NCBI RefSeq assembly: GCF_000421145.1 | Contig: NZ_ATWH01000012.1 | Coordinates: forward strand, 62,001 to 126,000 | Direction: 5' to 3' | DNA from: Glaciibacter superstes DSM 21135 | GTDB taxonomy: Bacteria > Actinomycetota > Actinomycetes > Actinomycetales > Microbacteriaceae | Length of the DNA: 64,000 bases | Part shown: positions 54,212-62,583 of the stretch, in pieces | Layout: every line of letters starts with the position of its first letter | Position numbering within the stretch: position 1 is the stretch's first letter | Position numbers and translations under genes: made by a program | Notes under the pieces: generated by a model | Seen by the model: only the letters and a program-made list of their open reading frames with translations | What the model was told of the DNA's origin: nothing | Databases searched by the model: none

Positions 54212-56824
54212 ATGACGTCACCCTCAACAGGTTCGGCCACGCAGCCGGGAACACTCCCCAGACGGATCGTCATCGTCGGTGGGGGCCCCGCCGCACATCG
54301 ACTGGCGGACGCTCTCCACGCCCGCGACACCGACGGGCGCACCACGGTCACGATGATCGCGGAGGAGCCACACCGTCCGTACGACCGTGTTGCCCTCAGC
54401 CAGCGTCTCGCCGGCGCGATCGACCTCACTTTGGAGCCCACCAGCGTGTGGAGTCCGCACCGGGTCGCACTTCGTATCGGCGAGCGCGCGACCGCTGTAG
54501 ACCGTGCGGCGCGCACCGTGACGACCTCAGCAGGTGATGTCCTGCCGTACGACGACCTGGTGTTCGCAACCGGGTCGAGCGCTCCGGTGCCCGAGATTCC
54601 GGGCTCGGAGCAGAGCCGGGTCTATCGCACGCTGCAGGATGTCGATGCGCTCGCCCACGAAGTTGCCTTCCTCACCGAGACCCTCGGTCGGCCTCCTCGG
54701 GTCATTGTCGCGGGCGGCGGACTGCTCGGGCTTGAGGCGGCCGGCGGGCTGAAGTCCCTCGGAGCGGAATCGGCCGTCGTGCACTCCGGCTCCTGGTTGA
54801 TGTCCGCGCAACTCGACGAGGGCGGGGGGCAAGCCCTCGGACGGCTGATCAGCGCGCAGGGCATCGGGCTCCACCTGGGGACGCGCCCTCGCGCGATTCT
54901 CACCGACGACTCAGGCGAGCACGTCGTCGGTGTGAAGTTCAGCAACGGGCAGAGCGTGGCCGCGGACATCGTTGTGTTCGCGATCGGGATCACACCGCGC
55001 GACGAGCTGGCCAGGGACGCCGGCCTCGAGCTCGGTTCCCGCGGCGGCATCACCATCGGTGACGATTGCCGCAGCAGCGACCCGTCGATCTGGGCGATCG
55101 GTGAGGTGGCGAGTTATCATGACCGGTGTGTCGGCCTGGTGGCCCCGGCGAACGCGATGGCAGAGGTCGTGGCCGACCGACTACTGGGCGGTGAGGCGAC
55201 ATTCACGACCATCGACGACGCCACCAAGCTGAAGCTCTCCGGTGTCGACGTCGCGAGTTTCGGAGACGCCCTCGCCACGACATCCGGTGCCCTGGAGATC
55301 GTGTACGCAGACCCGGCGCGCGGGCTCTATCAGAAGCTAGTGGTCACGGATGACGCGAAGACCCTGCTCGGCGGCATCTTCGTCGGCGACGCCGGCCCGT
55401 ATTCCGCTCTTCGCCCGATGGTCGGCCGCGAGCTCAGCGGCGAACCTGCCGCCTACCTCTCCGCGGCGGGCGCGGAAGCGCCGGGCGACGAGCTCCCAGA
55501 CGACGCCCTGGTCTGCTCATGCAACAATGTCTCGGCCGGCACCGTTCGCGCCGCGGCGGGCGGTCCGCACGGCGACCACGCCGAAGCGTGCACCGACCTC
55601 GGTGCGCTCAAGGCCTGCACGCGCGCCGGCACCCAGTGCGGTTCGTGCGTCCCCCTGGTCAAGAAGCTCCTCGGCAGTGAGCTGGCGAAGTCCGGCGTGA
55701 CCCTGTCGAGGGCGCTCTGTGAGCATTTCGCGATGAGCAGGCAGGAGCTGTTCGAGTCTGTTCGTGTACTCGAGCTGAGCTCCTACGAAGAGATCGTCAG
55801 CCGATTCGGCTCTGGGCGGGGCTGCGATGTCTGCAAGCCCGCCATCGCATCCATTCTCGCCAGCGTTCACTCGGCATACATTCTCGACAACGGCAGGGGC
55901 ACGCTCCAGGACACCAATGATCGCGCCATGGCGAACATGCAGAAAGACGGCACGTACTCGGTCGTTCCGCGCATCCCCGGTGGTGAGATCACGCCGGCCA
56001 AGCTGGCCGTCATCGCACAGGTTGCGACCGACTTCGGGCTGTACACCAAGATCACGGGCGGCCTGCGAATCGACATGTTCGGCGCTCGGCTCGAGCAACT
56101 GCCAGACATCTGGCGAGTGCTCGTCGACGCAGGGTTCGAGTCAGGGCAGGCGTACGGCAAGGCGCTGCGAAACGTGAAGAGCTGCGTCGGGTCGACCTGG
56201 TGCCGTTTCGGCGTTCAGGACTCAGTGGCGCTGGCCATAAAGCTGGAGCTGCGCTATCGCGGGCTGCGAGCACCCCACAAGTTCAAGTTCGGGGTATCGG
56301 GATGCGCCAGGGAATGCGCGGAGGCGCGGGCAAAGGATGTCGGAGTGATCGCCTCTGAGCAGGGCTGGAACCTGTACGTCGGCGGTAACGGCGGCTTCCA
56401 GCCCGCGCACGGCCAGTTGCTCGCCTCCGACCTCGACGAGGACACCCTGATCAGGTACATCGATCGCTACCTGATGTACTACATCCGCACGGCGGACCGG
56501 CTGCAACGCACGGCGCGCTGGATCGAGGAGCTCGACGGAGGTCTCGACCACGTGTACGAAGTAGTGGTCGACGACTCGCTCGGCCTCGCCGACGAGCTCG
56601 AAGCGGCGATGGCCAGGCACGTGGACAACTACGAAGACGAGTGGGCGGCCACGCTCGCCGACCCAGAGCGACTTCGACGGTTCCGCTCGTTCGTGAACGC
56701 GCCGACCCAGCCGGACCCGAGTATCGTCAGGGTGCCGGAACGGGGCCAGTCACGCCCGGCAACCCCCGAGGAGCGTTCAACCGTGCTGTTGGCCGGAGAC
56801 CGCATCCCGGTGAGGGGCGAGTGA
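54212..56824 (+). CDS. nirB: NADH-dependent nitrite reductase large subunit NirB
   Basis: Reduces nitrite to ammonia in the cytoplasm. The 870-residue protein has an FAD/NAD half (RRIVIVGGGPAAHRLADAL, VIVAGGGLLGLEAAGGLKSL), a BFD-like 2Fe-2S domain (Cys435 and Cys437 in VCSCNNVSAGT, then GTQCGSC) and a sulfite/nitrite reductase half. The siroheme-4Fe4S cysteines are Cys661, 667, 698 and 702 (C-x5-C, C-x3-C). AAGGAG precedes the ATG. cobA starts inside its stop codon. Confidence 0.97.
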   Translation: MTSPSTGSATQPGTLPRRIVIVGGGPAAHRLADALHARDTDGRTTVTMIAEEPHRPYDRVALSQRLAGAIDLTLEPTSVWSPHRVALRIGERATAVDRAARTVTTSAGDVLPYDDLVFATGSSAPVPEIPGSEQSRVYRTLQDVDALAHEVAFLTETLGRPPRVIVAGGGLLGLEAAGGLKSLGAESAVVHSGSWLMSAQLDEGGGQALGRLISAQGIGLHLGTRPRAILTDDSGEHVVGVKFSNGQSVAADIVVFAIGITPRDELARDAGLELGSRGGITIGDDCRSSDPSIWAIGEVASYHDRCVGLVAPANAMAEVVADRLLGGEATFTTIDDATKLKLSGVDVASFGDALATTSGALEIVYADPARGLYQKLVVTDDAKTLLGGIFVGDAGPYSALRPMVGRELSGEPAAYLSAAGAEAPGDELPDDALVCSCNNVSAGTVRAAAGGPHGDHAEACTDLGALKACTRAGTQCGSCVPLVKKLLGSELAKSGVTLSRALCEHFAMSRQELFESVRVLELSSYEEIVSRFGSGRGCDVCKPAIASILASVHSAYILDNGRGTLQDTNDRAMANMQKDGTYSVVPRIPGGEITPAKLAVIAQVATDFGLYTKITGGLRIDMFGARLEQLPDIWRVLVDAGFESGQAYGKALRNVKSCVGSTWCRFGVQDSVALAIKLELRYRGLRAPHKFKFGVSGCARECAEARAKDVGVIASEQGWNLYVGGNGGFQPAHGQLLASDLDEDTLIRYIDRYLMYYIRTADRLQRTARWIEELDGGLDHVYEVVVDDSLGLADELEAAMARHVDNYEDEWAATLADPERLRRFRSFVNAPTQPDPSIVRVPERGQSRPATPEERSTVLLAGDRIPVRGE

Positions 56825-57675
56825 CCGTGCGCGGCACCACCGGACCGGGTGGCCGGGTGTCCCCCGGTCGTGTGACCCTGGTCGGCGGCGGACCGGGATC
56901 ACTCCACCTGCTCACCGTCGGCGCCGTCGACGCGCTGCGTGAAGCCGACGTCGTGCTGTACGACCGGCTCGCCCCGCACGACAACCTGCGCTCACTGGCT
57001 CCGCGCGCCGAGCTCATCGATGTCGGAAAGCACCCGGGCAACCACGTCGTCGGACAGGACGGAATCGAGGCGCTGATGGTTGCCAGAGCCCTGGCGGGCT
57101 CACACGTCGTTCGGCTGAAGGGCGGGGATCCATACGTGTTCGGGCGCGGTAGCGAAGAGGTGCTCGCGTGTCACGAGCATGGGATCGCCGTAACAGTCAT
57201 CTCCGGTGTCACCAGTGCGATCGCCGTTCCGGCGGCTGCCGGCATCCCGTTAACCCACCGCGGCATCAGCCATGCCTTCACTGTCATCTCCGGCCACGCC
57301 CCGCTCACAGACAGGGAGCTGTCCGGACTGACGATGCTCGGAGGCACGATCGTGGTTCTGATGGGCGTGGGCACCCTGCCCACCCTGAGCCAGGGGCTTC
57401 TGCGACACGGCATGGCCGCCGATCTGCCGGTCGCAGTCATCGAACGTGGCTTCAGTCCCACCCAGCGCACGACGATCGCCGATCTCGGAACGATCCTGAC
57501 CGAAGCCGCGCTGGCCGGTGTGGAGTCCCCCGCCGTACTGGTGGTCGGGGAGGTCGTTCGACTTGCTTACCGTGGTGATCTCTCCGCCGGCCAGATGATG
57601 GACCGCGCAGAAGAATTTCTGGCAGCAGACTCATCCGTACCGGGCTGGCCGGTTTCCGGCAGGACGGCGGGATAA
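56821..57675 (+). CDS. cobA: Uroporphyrinogen-III C-methyltransferase
   Basis: Adds two methyl groups to uroporphyrinogen III to give precorrin-2, the first step to siroheme. The 284-residue protein shows the SAM-binding VTLVGGGPGSLHLLTVGAV, VGKHPGNH and VVRLKGGDPYVFGRGSEEV, then the VISGVTSAIAVPAAAGIPLTHRG block (split here by its loop). The GTG at 56821 overlaps the nirB stop (GTGA). Precorrin-2 dehydrogenase, needed between this enzyme and the chelatase, is not in the window. Confidence 0.96.
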   Translation: MTVRGTTGPGGRVSPGRVTLVGGGPGSLHLLTVGAVDALREADVVLYDRLAPHDNLRSLAPRAELIDVGKHPGNHVVGQDGIEALMVARALAGSHVVRLKGGDPYVFGRGSEEVLACHEHGIAVTVISGVTSAIAVPAAAGIPLTHRGISHAFTVISGHAPLTDRELSGLTMLGGTIVVLMGVGTLPTLSQGLLRHGMAADLPVAVIERGFSPTQRTTIADLGTILTEAALAGVESPAVLVVGEVVRLAYRGDLSAGQMMDRAEEFLAADSSVPGWPVSGRTAG

Positions 57676-57678
57676 CGC

Positions 57679-58824
57679 ATGCAGGCATCCGAGGGCGTCG
57701 TTCCTACCTTCCGGCCGGACCAACTCGAAGGTTTTCGCATCGGTGTGACCAGCGACCGCAGGTCAAGCGACCTGATCGACGCATTCGAAAGACGGGGCGC
57801 GCGCGTGTTGCACGCACCGACGCTGCGAATCGCGCACTCCCAGCAAGACGGCTCTCTGCTCGACAACGCCATGCTTGACGACACCCGTGCGCTCATCGAC
57901 GCCAGACCCGATGTGCTCCTGGCGACAACCGGATACGGGGTGCGTCGCTGGTTCGAGGTGGCGGATGCCGCCGGCCTCGGTGAGCCCCTGGTCGGAACGC
58001 TTGCCGAGTGCGACGTCCTCGTTCGTGGACCGAAGGCGCGTGGCGGCATCCGCGCCGCCGGATTGAATGATGCCGGCATGAGTGACGAAGAGACCACCAC
58101 TTCGCTGGTGTCCAAGGTGCTCGAAGAGTACCCCGCCGGCCTCACCGTCGGCGTGCAGGTGCACGGGTACACCGACGAGGAACAACTGGACCGATTGCGC
58201 GCGGTGCACGCCCGTGTAATCACGGTTGCACCGTATCGCTGGGTCGCGCTGGACGACACCGATGAGCGCGTGCGGCACCTCGTCGACGCCATCTCCACGG
58301 CGCAGCTGGATTGCGTCACGTTCACCAGCGCACCTGCGGTGCACGCGCTGTTCTCGGCCGCGGAGGGCATGGGCGTCTACTCTGAGGTGCTCGCAGCGCT
58401 TCGCGGCCCCGTCTGCGCGGCCGCGGTCGGTCCGGTGACCGCTGCGCCGCTCATCGCGGCGGGAATCGTGCCCATTCAGCCGACGCGGTTTCGGATGGGG
58501 GCGCTGATCCGTTTGGTCTGCGAGCACCTCGAACAGCAGGGAATCGATCGGATCGAGACCCGTCACGGGCCCATCTCGCTTCGTGGATCCGTCGCCGTCA
58601 TCGGAGCCGACCGCATCCGTTTGCCGCCGTCGGCCCTGGCGATTCTGCGTGCCCTCATCGCGGCGCGTGGTTCCGTGGTCTCCCGCGATGACCTCGTCCG
58701 CGCGCTGCCCGGCACCCAGGACGACCACGCGATGGAGGTGTCGCTCGGCAGGCTGAGGCAGACGCTTGGTGTGCCTGGCCTGGTCGCAACGGTCGTCAAA
58801 CGCGGCTACCGGCTCAACGTCTAG
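57679..58824 (+). CDS. HemD-like protein with C-terminal winged-helix DNA-binding domain (NnaR-like regulator)
   Basis: A 381-residue fusion. Residues 1-265 resemble uroporphyrinogen-III synthase (FRIGVTSDRRSSDLIDAFERRG, VQVHGYTDEEQLDRL, VTFTSAPAVHALFSAAE). The C-terminal ~100 residues are an OmpR-type winged helix (LPPSALAILRALIAARGSVV, AMEVSLGRLRQTLGV, VATVVKRGYRL). Streptomyces and mycobacterial NnaR has this architecture and co-activates nitrate/nitrite genes with GlnR. By position and architecture this is probably the local regulator, though enzyme activity cannot be excluded. Confidence 0.88.
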   Translation: MQASEGVVPTFRPDQLEGFRIGVTSDRRSSDLIDAFERRGARVLHAPTLRIAHSQQDGSLLDNAMLDDTRALIDARPDVLLATTGYGVRRWFEVADAAGLGEPLVGTLAECDVLVRGPKARGGIRAAGLNDAGMSDEETTTSLVSKVLEEYPAGLTVGVQVHGYTDEEQLDRLRAVHARVITVAPYRWVALDDTDERVRHLVDAISTAQLDCVTFTSAPAVHALFSAAEGMGVYSEVLAALRGPVCAAAVGPVTAAPLIAAGIVPIQPTRFRMGALIRLVCEHLEQQGIDRIETRHGPISLRGSVAVIGADRIRLPPSALAILRALIAARGSVVSRDDLVRALPGTQDDHAMEVSLGRLRQTLGVPGLVATVVKRGYRLNV

Positions 58825-58871
58825 CTTTCGCTGACATCAAGCCGGTGGCCGCGAGGTCTTGGCTGCCTGCT

Positions 58872-59732
58872 CTAGCGCAGCGACGGCTCGAGTTCTTCGA
58901 TCGGCGCGACGAGTGTGTCGAGCTCGGCATCTTTCACAGCACGGTTGACGCGGGTGCGATGGGAGAAATAGAGCAGAGCGCCAGTGAGCGTGACGGCACC
59001 GATGAAGTTGCCGAGGAGCACGGGCAACTGGTTCCACCCCCACCAGTCGAGAAAGCTTACGTTGGCGCCGAGCACCATGCCGGCCGGGATGACGAACATG
59101 TTCACGACCGCGTGTTCGAAGCCGAGTGCGAAGAACATCGTGACAGGGAGCCACATGGCGAGGATCTTGCCGCCTGTCGAGGTGGAGCTGAAGGCGAGAA
59201 TGGCGCCGAGCGTGACCATCCAGTTGCAGAGTATGGCTTTGATGAAGACCAGTACGAGTCCGGATATGCCCAGCGCCTCGTAGCCGATGGTCTTGCTCTC
59301 TGCCACGTCGATGATGGTGGCGATCATCGGGTCGGAGTGGTCGGTTCCCATCCTGGTGATGGTGGCCAGGTAGAGCGCCGCATAGATGGCGCAGCCGACG
59401 AGGTGGCCGATGATCACAAAGAAGAAGTTGCGGAACATGGCTTTCACCGTTGTACGGCCCTCGAGTACCGCCAACGGGATGAGCGCGAACGTTCCTGTGA
59501 CTAGCTCAAGGCCGAGGATCACGATCATCACGAATCCGACCGGGAAGATCACCGCTCCGACGAGGCCCAAGTGGGTCTGGTTGCTCGCCGTGAAGGCCAG
59601 GGTGGTCGCACAGGCGAGGATGGCCCCCGCGAGGGTTCCACGGGCCAGAAGCTGCCCGATTCCGAGGCTCGCCTTAGTGACGCCCGCCTGCACGATCGAG
59701 TCGATGAGCTGGTCTGGTTTGACGTAGGTCAT
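58872..59732 (-). CDS. Formate/nitrite transporter family channel (NirC-like)
   Basis: A 286-residue FNT-family pentameric channel protein with six helices. It has the N-terminal DQLIDSIVQAGVTKASLGIGQ, the conserved HLVGCAIYAAL and KAILCNWMVTLGAILAFSS with the following SGGK-like STGGK, and HAVVNMFVIPAGM with its pore histidine. I chose the ATG at 59732 (MTYVKPDQL) because AAAGGG lies 6 bases upstream. Beside nirB it most likely passes nitrite. It is convergent with the NnaR-like gene. Confidence 0.93.
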   Translation of the reverse strand: MTYVKPDQLIDSIVQAGVTKASLGIGQLLARGTLAGAILACATTLAFTASNQTHLGLVGAVIFPVGFVMIVILGLELVTGTFALIPLAVLEGRTTVKAMFRNFFFVIIGHLVGCAIYAALYLATITRMGTDHSDPMIATIIDVAESKTIGYEALGISGLVLVFIKAILCNWMVTLGAILAFSSTSTGGKILAMWLPVTMFFALGFEHAVVNMFVIPAGMVLGANVSFLDWWGWNQLPVLLGNFIGAVTLTGALLYFSHRTRVNRAVKDAELDTLVAPIEELEPSLR

Positions 59733-59893
59733 TGGCTGCCCTTTCGGTCTGGACCCGCGGTGCGCGAGCCGATATTCCGACAGTACAAACGCCGCTATGC
59801 GGAGCTGTTTCGCCCCTGTCACCCGCCCGTAAATTCCGTCTCAGCCTCGGCCGCGGTCACTGTGAGGGTTCGCGTGCAAGGGGGATCTCGTCT

Positions 59894-59942
59894 AGCTGTG
59901 AGCATCAGCACCTGTATATAGCGGGCGGACATGCTCACAGCT
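59894..59942. repeat. Inverted repeat upstream of the DUF559 gene
   Basis: AGCTGTGAGCAT (59894-59905) and ATGCTCACAGCT (59931-59942) are perfect inverted copies around 25 bases. The right arm continues CACAGCTGGAT, identical to the right arm of the second repeat at 60997-61007. Confidence 0.85.
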
Positions 59943-60021
59943 GGATATCGTCGCCCTGCGAGTTATCCACAATTTCTGGGGCGGACCGTATGAGCACAAT
60001 CATTACCGGCACAGTAGGTGC

Positions 60022-60939
60022 GTGAGCACGGTGACGGATGTGATGAGGAAGCTGGGCGGTGTGGCTCACCGCAGCAGGTTGCGTGGGTCGGGGGTGACGC
60101 CGAAAGAGCTCGAGATCGCAACGCGAGCGGGAACGGTCAAACGCATCAGGGCTGGCTGGTACTGCCTGTCGGACGACAACGACGAGCGTGTGCGTGCGCT
60201 TCGTGTCGGAGGCCGGCTCAGCTGTGTCTCACTCCTGCGGCGATACGGAGTATGGACGATGCCGGACGCCAGGCTTCACGTCGCCGTCTCCGTCCCGAGA
60301 AGCAGGCTCCGATCACCGCACGACCGTGAGGTAGCGCTGTCTGACTGGAGTAGGCAGGCCAGCGTCGCAACGCATTGGAGAACGAAACTCCTCTGGCCGG
60401 CCGAGCCGGCCGACCTTCTCGACGATGCAGCGGCGTGCGCGGCGACCTGTTTGTCGCGCGCTCACGCCATCGTCGCATTCGATTCGCTTCTCAACAGCCA
60501 GCTGCTTTCGCTGGACCGCCTGCGTGCGGCATTGACCGGGCTGCCGGATTCCCATGCCTGGATGATGCCGCTTGTAGACGCAGGATGCGGCTCCGGTCTG
60601 GAGACACTGGTGCGCCTGCACCTTCGCAGCCACAACGTCAGGGTGCGGAGTCAGGTGCACATGCCTGGCATCGGCTGGATCGACCTGCTGATCGGTGATC
60701 GACTCGTCGTCGAGCTCGACAGCCGGACGCACCATGACAACCCAACCGCCTATGAACGAGACCGCGCGCGGGATCTCGCCCTGATCGAGCGCGGCTATGT
60801 CGTCGTGCGTGTGACGTATCGCAGAGTCATGACGGACTGGCCGGCGGTAGAACGCGCACTTTTGGCGATCGTGCGGCGACACGAGCACCGCTGGCAATCA
60901 GTCCATCGCGCAGCCGGCGTCGCCGTACTCCCGGAATGA
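60022..60939 (+). CDS. DUF559-family protein: AbiEi-like winged helix plus Vsr-like nuclease fold
   Basis: A 305-residue protein. Residues 1-50 resemble the AbiEi antitoxin-type DNA-binding head (GSGVTPKELEIATRAGTVK then RAGWYCL). Residues 190-285 match DUF559, a PD-(D/E)xK fold related to Vsr endonuclease: Glu194, Asp221 in GWIDLLIGDRLVVELDS, Glu231, Asp233, then RDRARDLALIERGYVVVRVT. The family is common in Microbacteriaceae and has no proven role. No toxin partner is adjacent. Related inverted repeats lie on both sides. The GTG start has no strong ribosome binding site. Confidence 0.82.
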   Translation: MSTVTDVMRKLGGVAHRSRLRGSGVTPKELEIATRAGTVKRIRAGWYCLSDDNDERVRALRVGGRLSCVSLLRRYGVWTMPDARLHVAVSVPRSRLRSPHDREVALSDWSRQASVATHWRTKLLWPAEPADLLDDAAACAATCLSRAHAIVAFDSLLNSQLLSLDRLRAALTGLPDSHAWMMPLVDAGCGSGLETLVRLHLRSHNVRVRSQVHMPGIGWIDLLIGDRLVVELDSRTHHDNPTAYERDRARDLALIERGYVVVRVTYRRVMTDWPAVERALLAIVRRHEHRWQSVHRAAGVAVLPE

Positions 60940-60945
60940 GGGGCG

Positions 60946-61012
60946 ATTAAATCCAGCTGTGGCCTACAGCATCCGCATATACGGGGTGCTACCGCTCACA
61001 GCTGGATCTAAT
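60946..61012. repeat. Inverted repeat between the DUF559 gene and rimM (contains the rimM stop)
   Basis: ATTAAATCCAGCTGTG (60946-60961) pairs with CACAGCTGGATCTAAT (60997-61012) with one mismatch, and an inner stem AGCATCC/GGGTGCT lies between. The rimM TAG stop (61008-61010) lies in the right arm. Between convergent genes it could also end both transcripts. Confidence 0.85.
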
Positions 61013-61664
61013 CCACAGGTGGTGCAGGCTCGGCGGATGCCGGGGCATCCGTTTCTGACTCGGCGGAGGCCGGGGCTTCCGTTTCAGGCTCGGCCGGGAG
61101 TTCTTCTGGGATTTCGTCAGGGAGCTCTTCGAACAGGCCGGGAGGCGGCGTCACCGTCACGGTGCCGCCCTTCACGTCAACGCTCGGTACGATCGCCTTC
61201 ACAAACGGGACCATGACGTCGCCCTTTGGGGTGATGACGATGAGAAGGTCCTGCGCCGGCATGTGATCCAGCCGCGCGATCGTGCCGACCTCGACTCCGT
61301 CGCGAAGCACCTTCAGGCCGACCAGCTGGTGGTCGTACCAGGCGTCTTCCTCATCGGAGAGCTCCTCGGCATCCTGGTCGATCCAGAGGATCGCCTTGAC
61401 GAGAGTTTCCGCGGCAGAACGGTCGGGAACATCCTTGAAGAACCCGACGGGCTGCTGGTTGTACCAGCGCAGCTCGACGAGTTCCAGGGTCTTACCGTGC
61501 CAGGGTGAACTGGTCGGCACCTGGAGGGTGAACACGGCACCCGGGACGAACCTGCGCCCCGGGTCATCCGTGAACATTTCCAGTTTGATGGCGCCCTTGA
61601 GGCCATGGGCCTTCGTCAGGCGACCGACCCGCAGCTGGGTACGCGCTGGTGTGCCCTCGCTCAC
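61008..61664 (-). CDS. rimM: 16S rRNA processing protein RimM with acidic C-terminal tail
   Basis: Helps mature the 30S head and binds S19. The 218-residue protein has the RimM domain (LRVGRLTKAHGLKGAIKLEMF, split by its loop) and a PRC-barrel (WYDHQLVGLKVLRDGVEVGT). It ends in a ~45-residue tail rich in Glu, Pro and Ala (PAEPETEAPASAESETDAPA). I chose the GTG at 61664 after AGGGG; a TTG at 61679 is also possible. It follows khpA, but trmD, normally next, lies 8 kb away. Confidence 0.94.
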   Translation of the reverse strand: MSEGTPARTQLRVGRLTKAHGLKGAIKLEMFTDDPGRRFVPGAVFTLQVPTSSPWHGKTLELVELRWYNQQPVGFFKDVPDRSAAETLVKAILWIDQDAEELSDEEDAWYDHQLVGLKVLRDGVEVGTIARLDHMPAQDLLIVITPKGDVMVPFVKAIVPSVDVKGGTVTVTPPPGLFEELPDEIPEELPAEPETEAPASAESETDAPASAEPAPPVD

Positions 61665-61680
61665 CGGACCCCTGACCAAC

Positions 61681-61917
61681 TCAGAAATCGGTGTCGACGA
61701 CGTCGACGCGCACGCGCTTGCCGTCGGCCAGCGCGGCCACCAGGGTGCGCAGCGCCTTGGCGGTGCGACCGGAACGGCCGATCACCCGGCCGAGATCCTC
61801 CGGGTTCACACGAATCTCGAGGACATCGCCGCGCGGTGAGTTCTTTGAGATCACGTTCACGTCGTCCGGGTGATCAACGATCCCCTTCACGAGGTGCAGA
61901 AGAGCGGGAGCGAGCAA
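61681..61917 (-). CDS. khpA: KH-domain RNA-binding protein KhpA
   Basis: A 78-residue single KH domain with the GxxG loop in LGRVIGRSGRTAKALRTLV. KhpA binds RNA and, with KhpB, affects cell division in Gram-positive bacteria. It lies between rpsP and rimM with 2-3 bp spacing, its universal place in actinobacteria. Confidence 0.95.
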   Translation of the reverse strand: MLAPALLHLVKGIVDHPDDVNVISKNSPRGDVLEIRVNPEDLGRVIGRSGRTAKALRTLVAALADGKRVRVDVVDTDF

Positions 61918-61919
61918 GA

Positions 61920-62369
61920 CTAGGCCTTGTCTTCTGCGGTTGCGTCGGCGTCGGCTGAAGCAGCGTCGGCCTCGGCAGCAGGCGCTTCGGCAGGAGCCTC
62001 TTCCTTGGCGGCAGGCTTGTCGGCCTTCGGCTTCAGAACCGGCTTCTTCTTCTCGTCGGCGACGAAAGCGACCTTCTCTTCCTTGACCTTGACGGTGTTC
62101 TTGGCGTTCTTGTCACCCTTGAAGATGCCCCAGTCGCCGGTGAGGCGGAGGAGTGCTTCAACCTGCTCGGTCGGCTGTGCGCCGACGCCGAGCCAGTACT
62201 GCACGCGCTCGGACTCGACCTTGATGACCGAAGGCTCTTCGGTCGGGTGGTACTGGCCGATCTCTTCGATGACACGGCCATCGCGCTTGGTGCGCGAGTC
62301 GGCGACGACGATGCGGTAGTACGGCGCGCGGAGCTTGCCCAGGCGCTTCAGACGGATTTTGACAGCCAC
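61920..62369 (-). CDS. rpsP: 30S ribosomal protein S16 with extended C-terminal tail
   Basis: S16 is an assembly protein of the 30S body. The conserved part ([20 protein letters not shown] to [13 protein letters not shown]) is about 90 residues; a further ~60 residues are Lys-rich then Ala/Glu/Asp-rich, ending [12 protein letters not shown]. Total length is 149. The GTG at 62369 follows AGGAG by 4 bases. It is the first gene of rpsP-khpA-rimM. Confidence 0.97.
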   Translation of the reverse strand: MAVKIRLKRLGKLRAPYYRIVVADSRTKRDGRVIEEIGQYHPTEEPSVIKVESERVQYWLGVGAQPTEQVEALLRLTGDWGIFKGDKNAKNTVKVKEEKVAFVADEKKKPVLKPKADKPAAKEEAPAEAPAAEADAASADADATAEDKA

Positions 62370-62502
62370 AATTCTCCTGTGATTCTTAGATGTTTGGCGA
62401 ACTGACTGCCGTGAGCGTGGGGGCACACTCGGCAGGAGGTCTAATGGGGTTCATGCCACGTCTGATTAGAGGGTCGAACGTGACGGAACTCGACTAATCA
62501 TT

Positions 62503-62531
62503 CTGTCATGCATCCCGGTGTTTGTGATAAT
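62503..62531 (+). promoter_or_regulatory. Candidate promoter for the YbdK-type ligase
   Basis: CTGTCA (62503-62508) and TGTGATAAT with GATAAT at 62526-62531 are spaced by 17 bases, an extended -10 promoter. The ligase ATG is 53 bp downstream. Confidence 0.5.
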
Positions 62532-62583
62532 CGATCATCACACCCGTGAAATTATGGCGTGCAACCGAGGCAGAGGAATGCAC

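Noticed and set aside
58825..58871. Terminator between the convergent NnaR-like and FNT genes
   Set aside because: The 47-bp gap has no convincing stem-loop.
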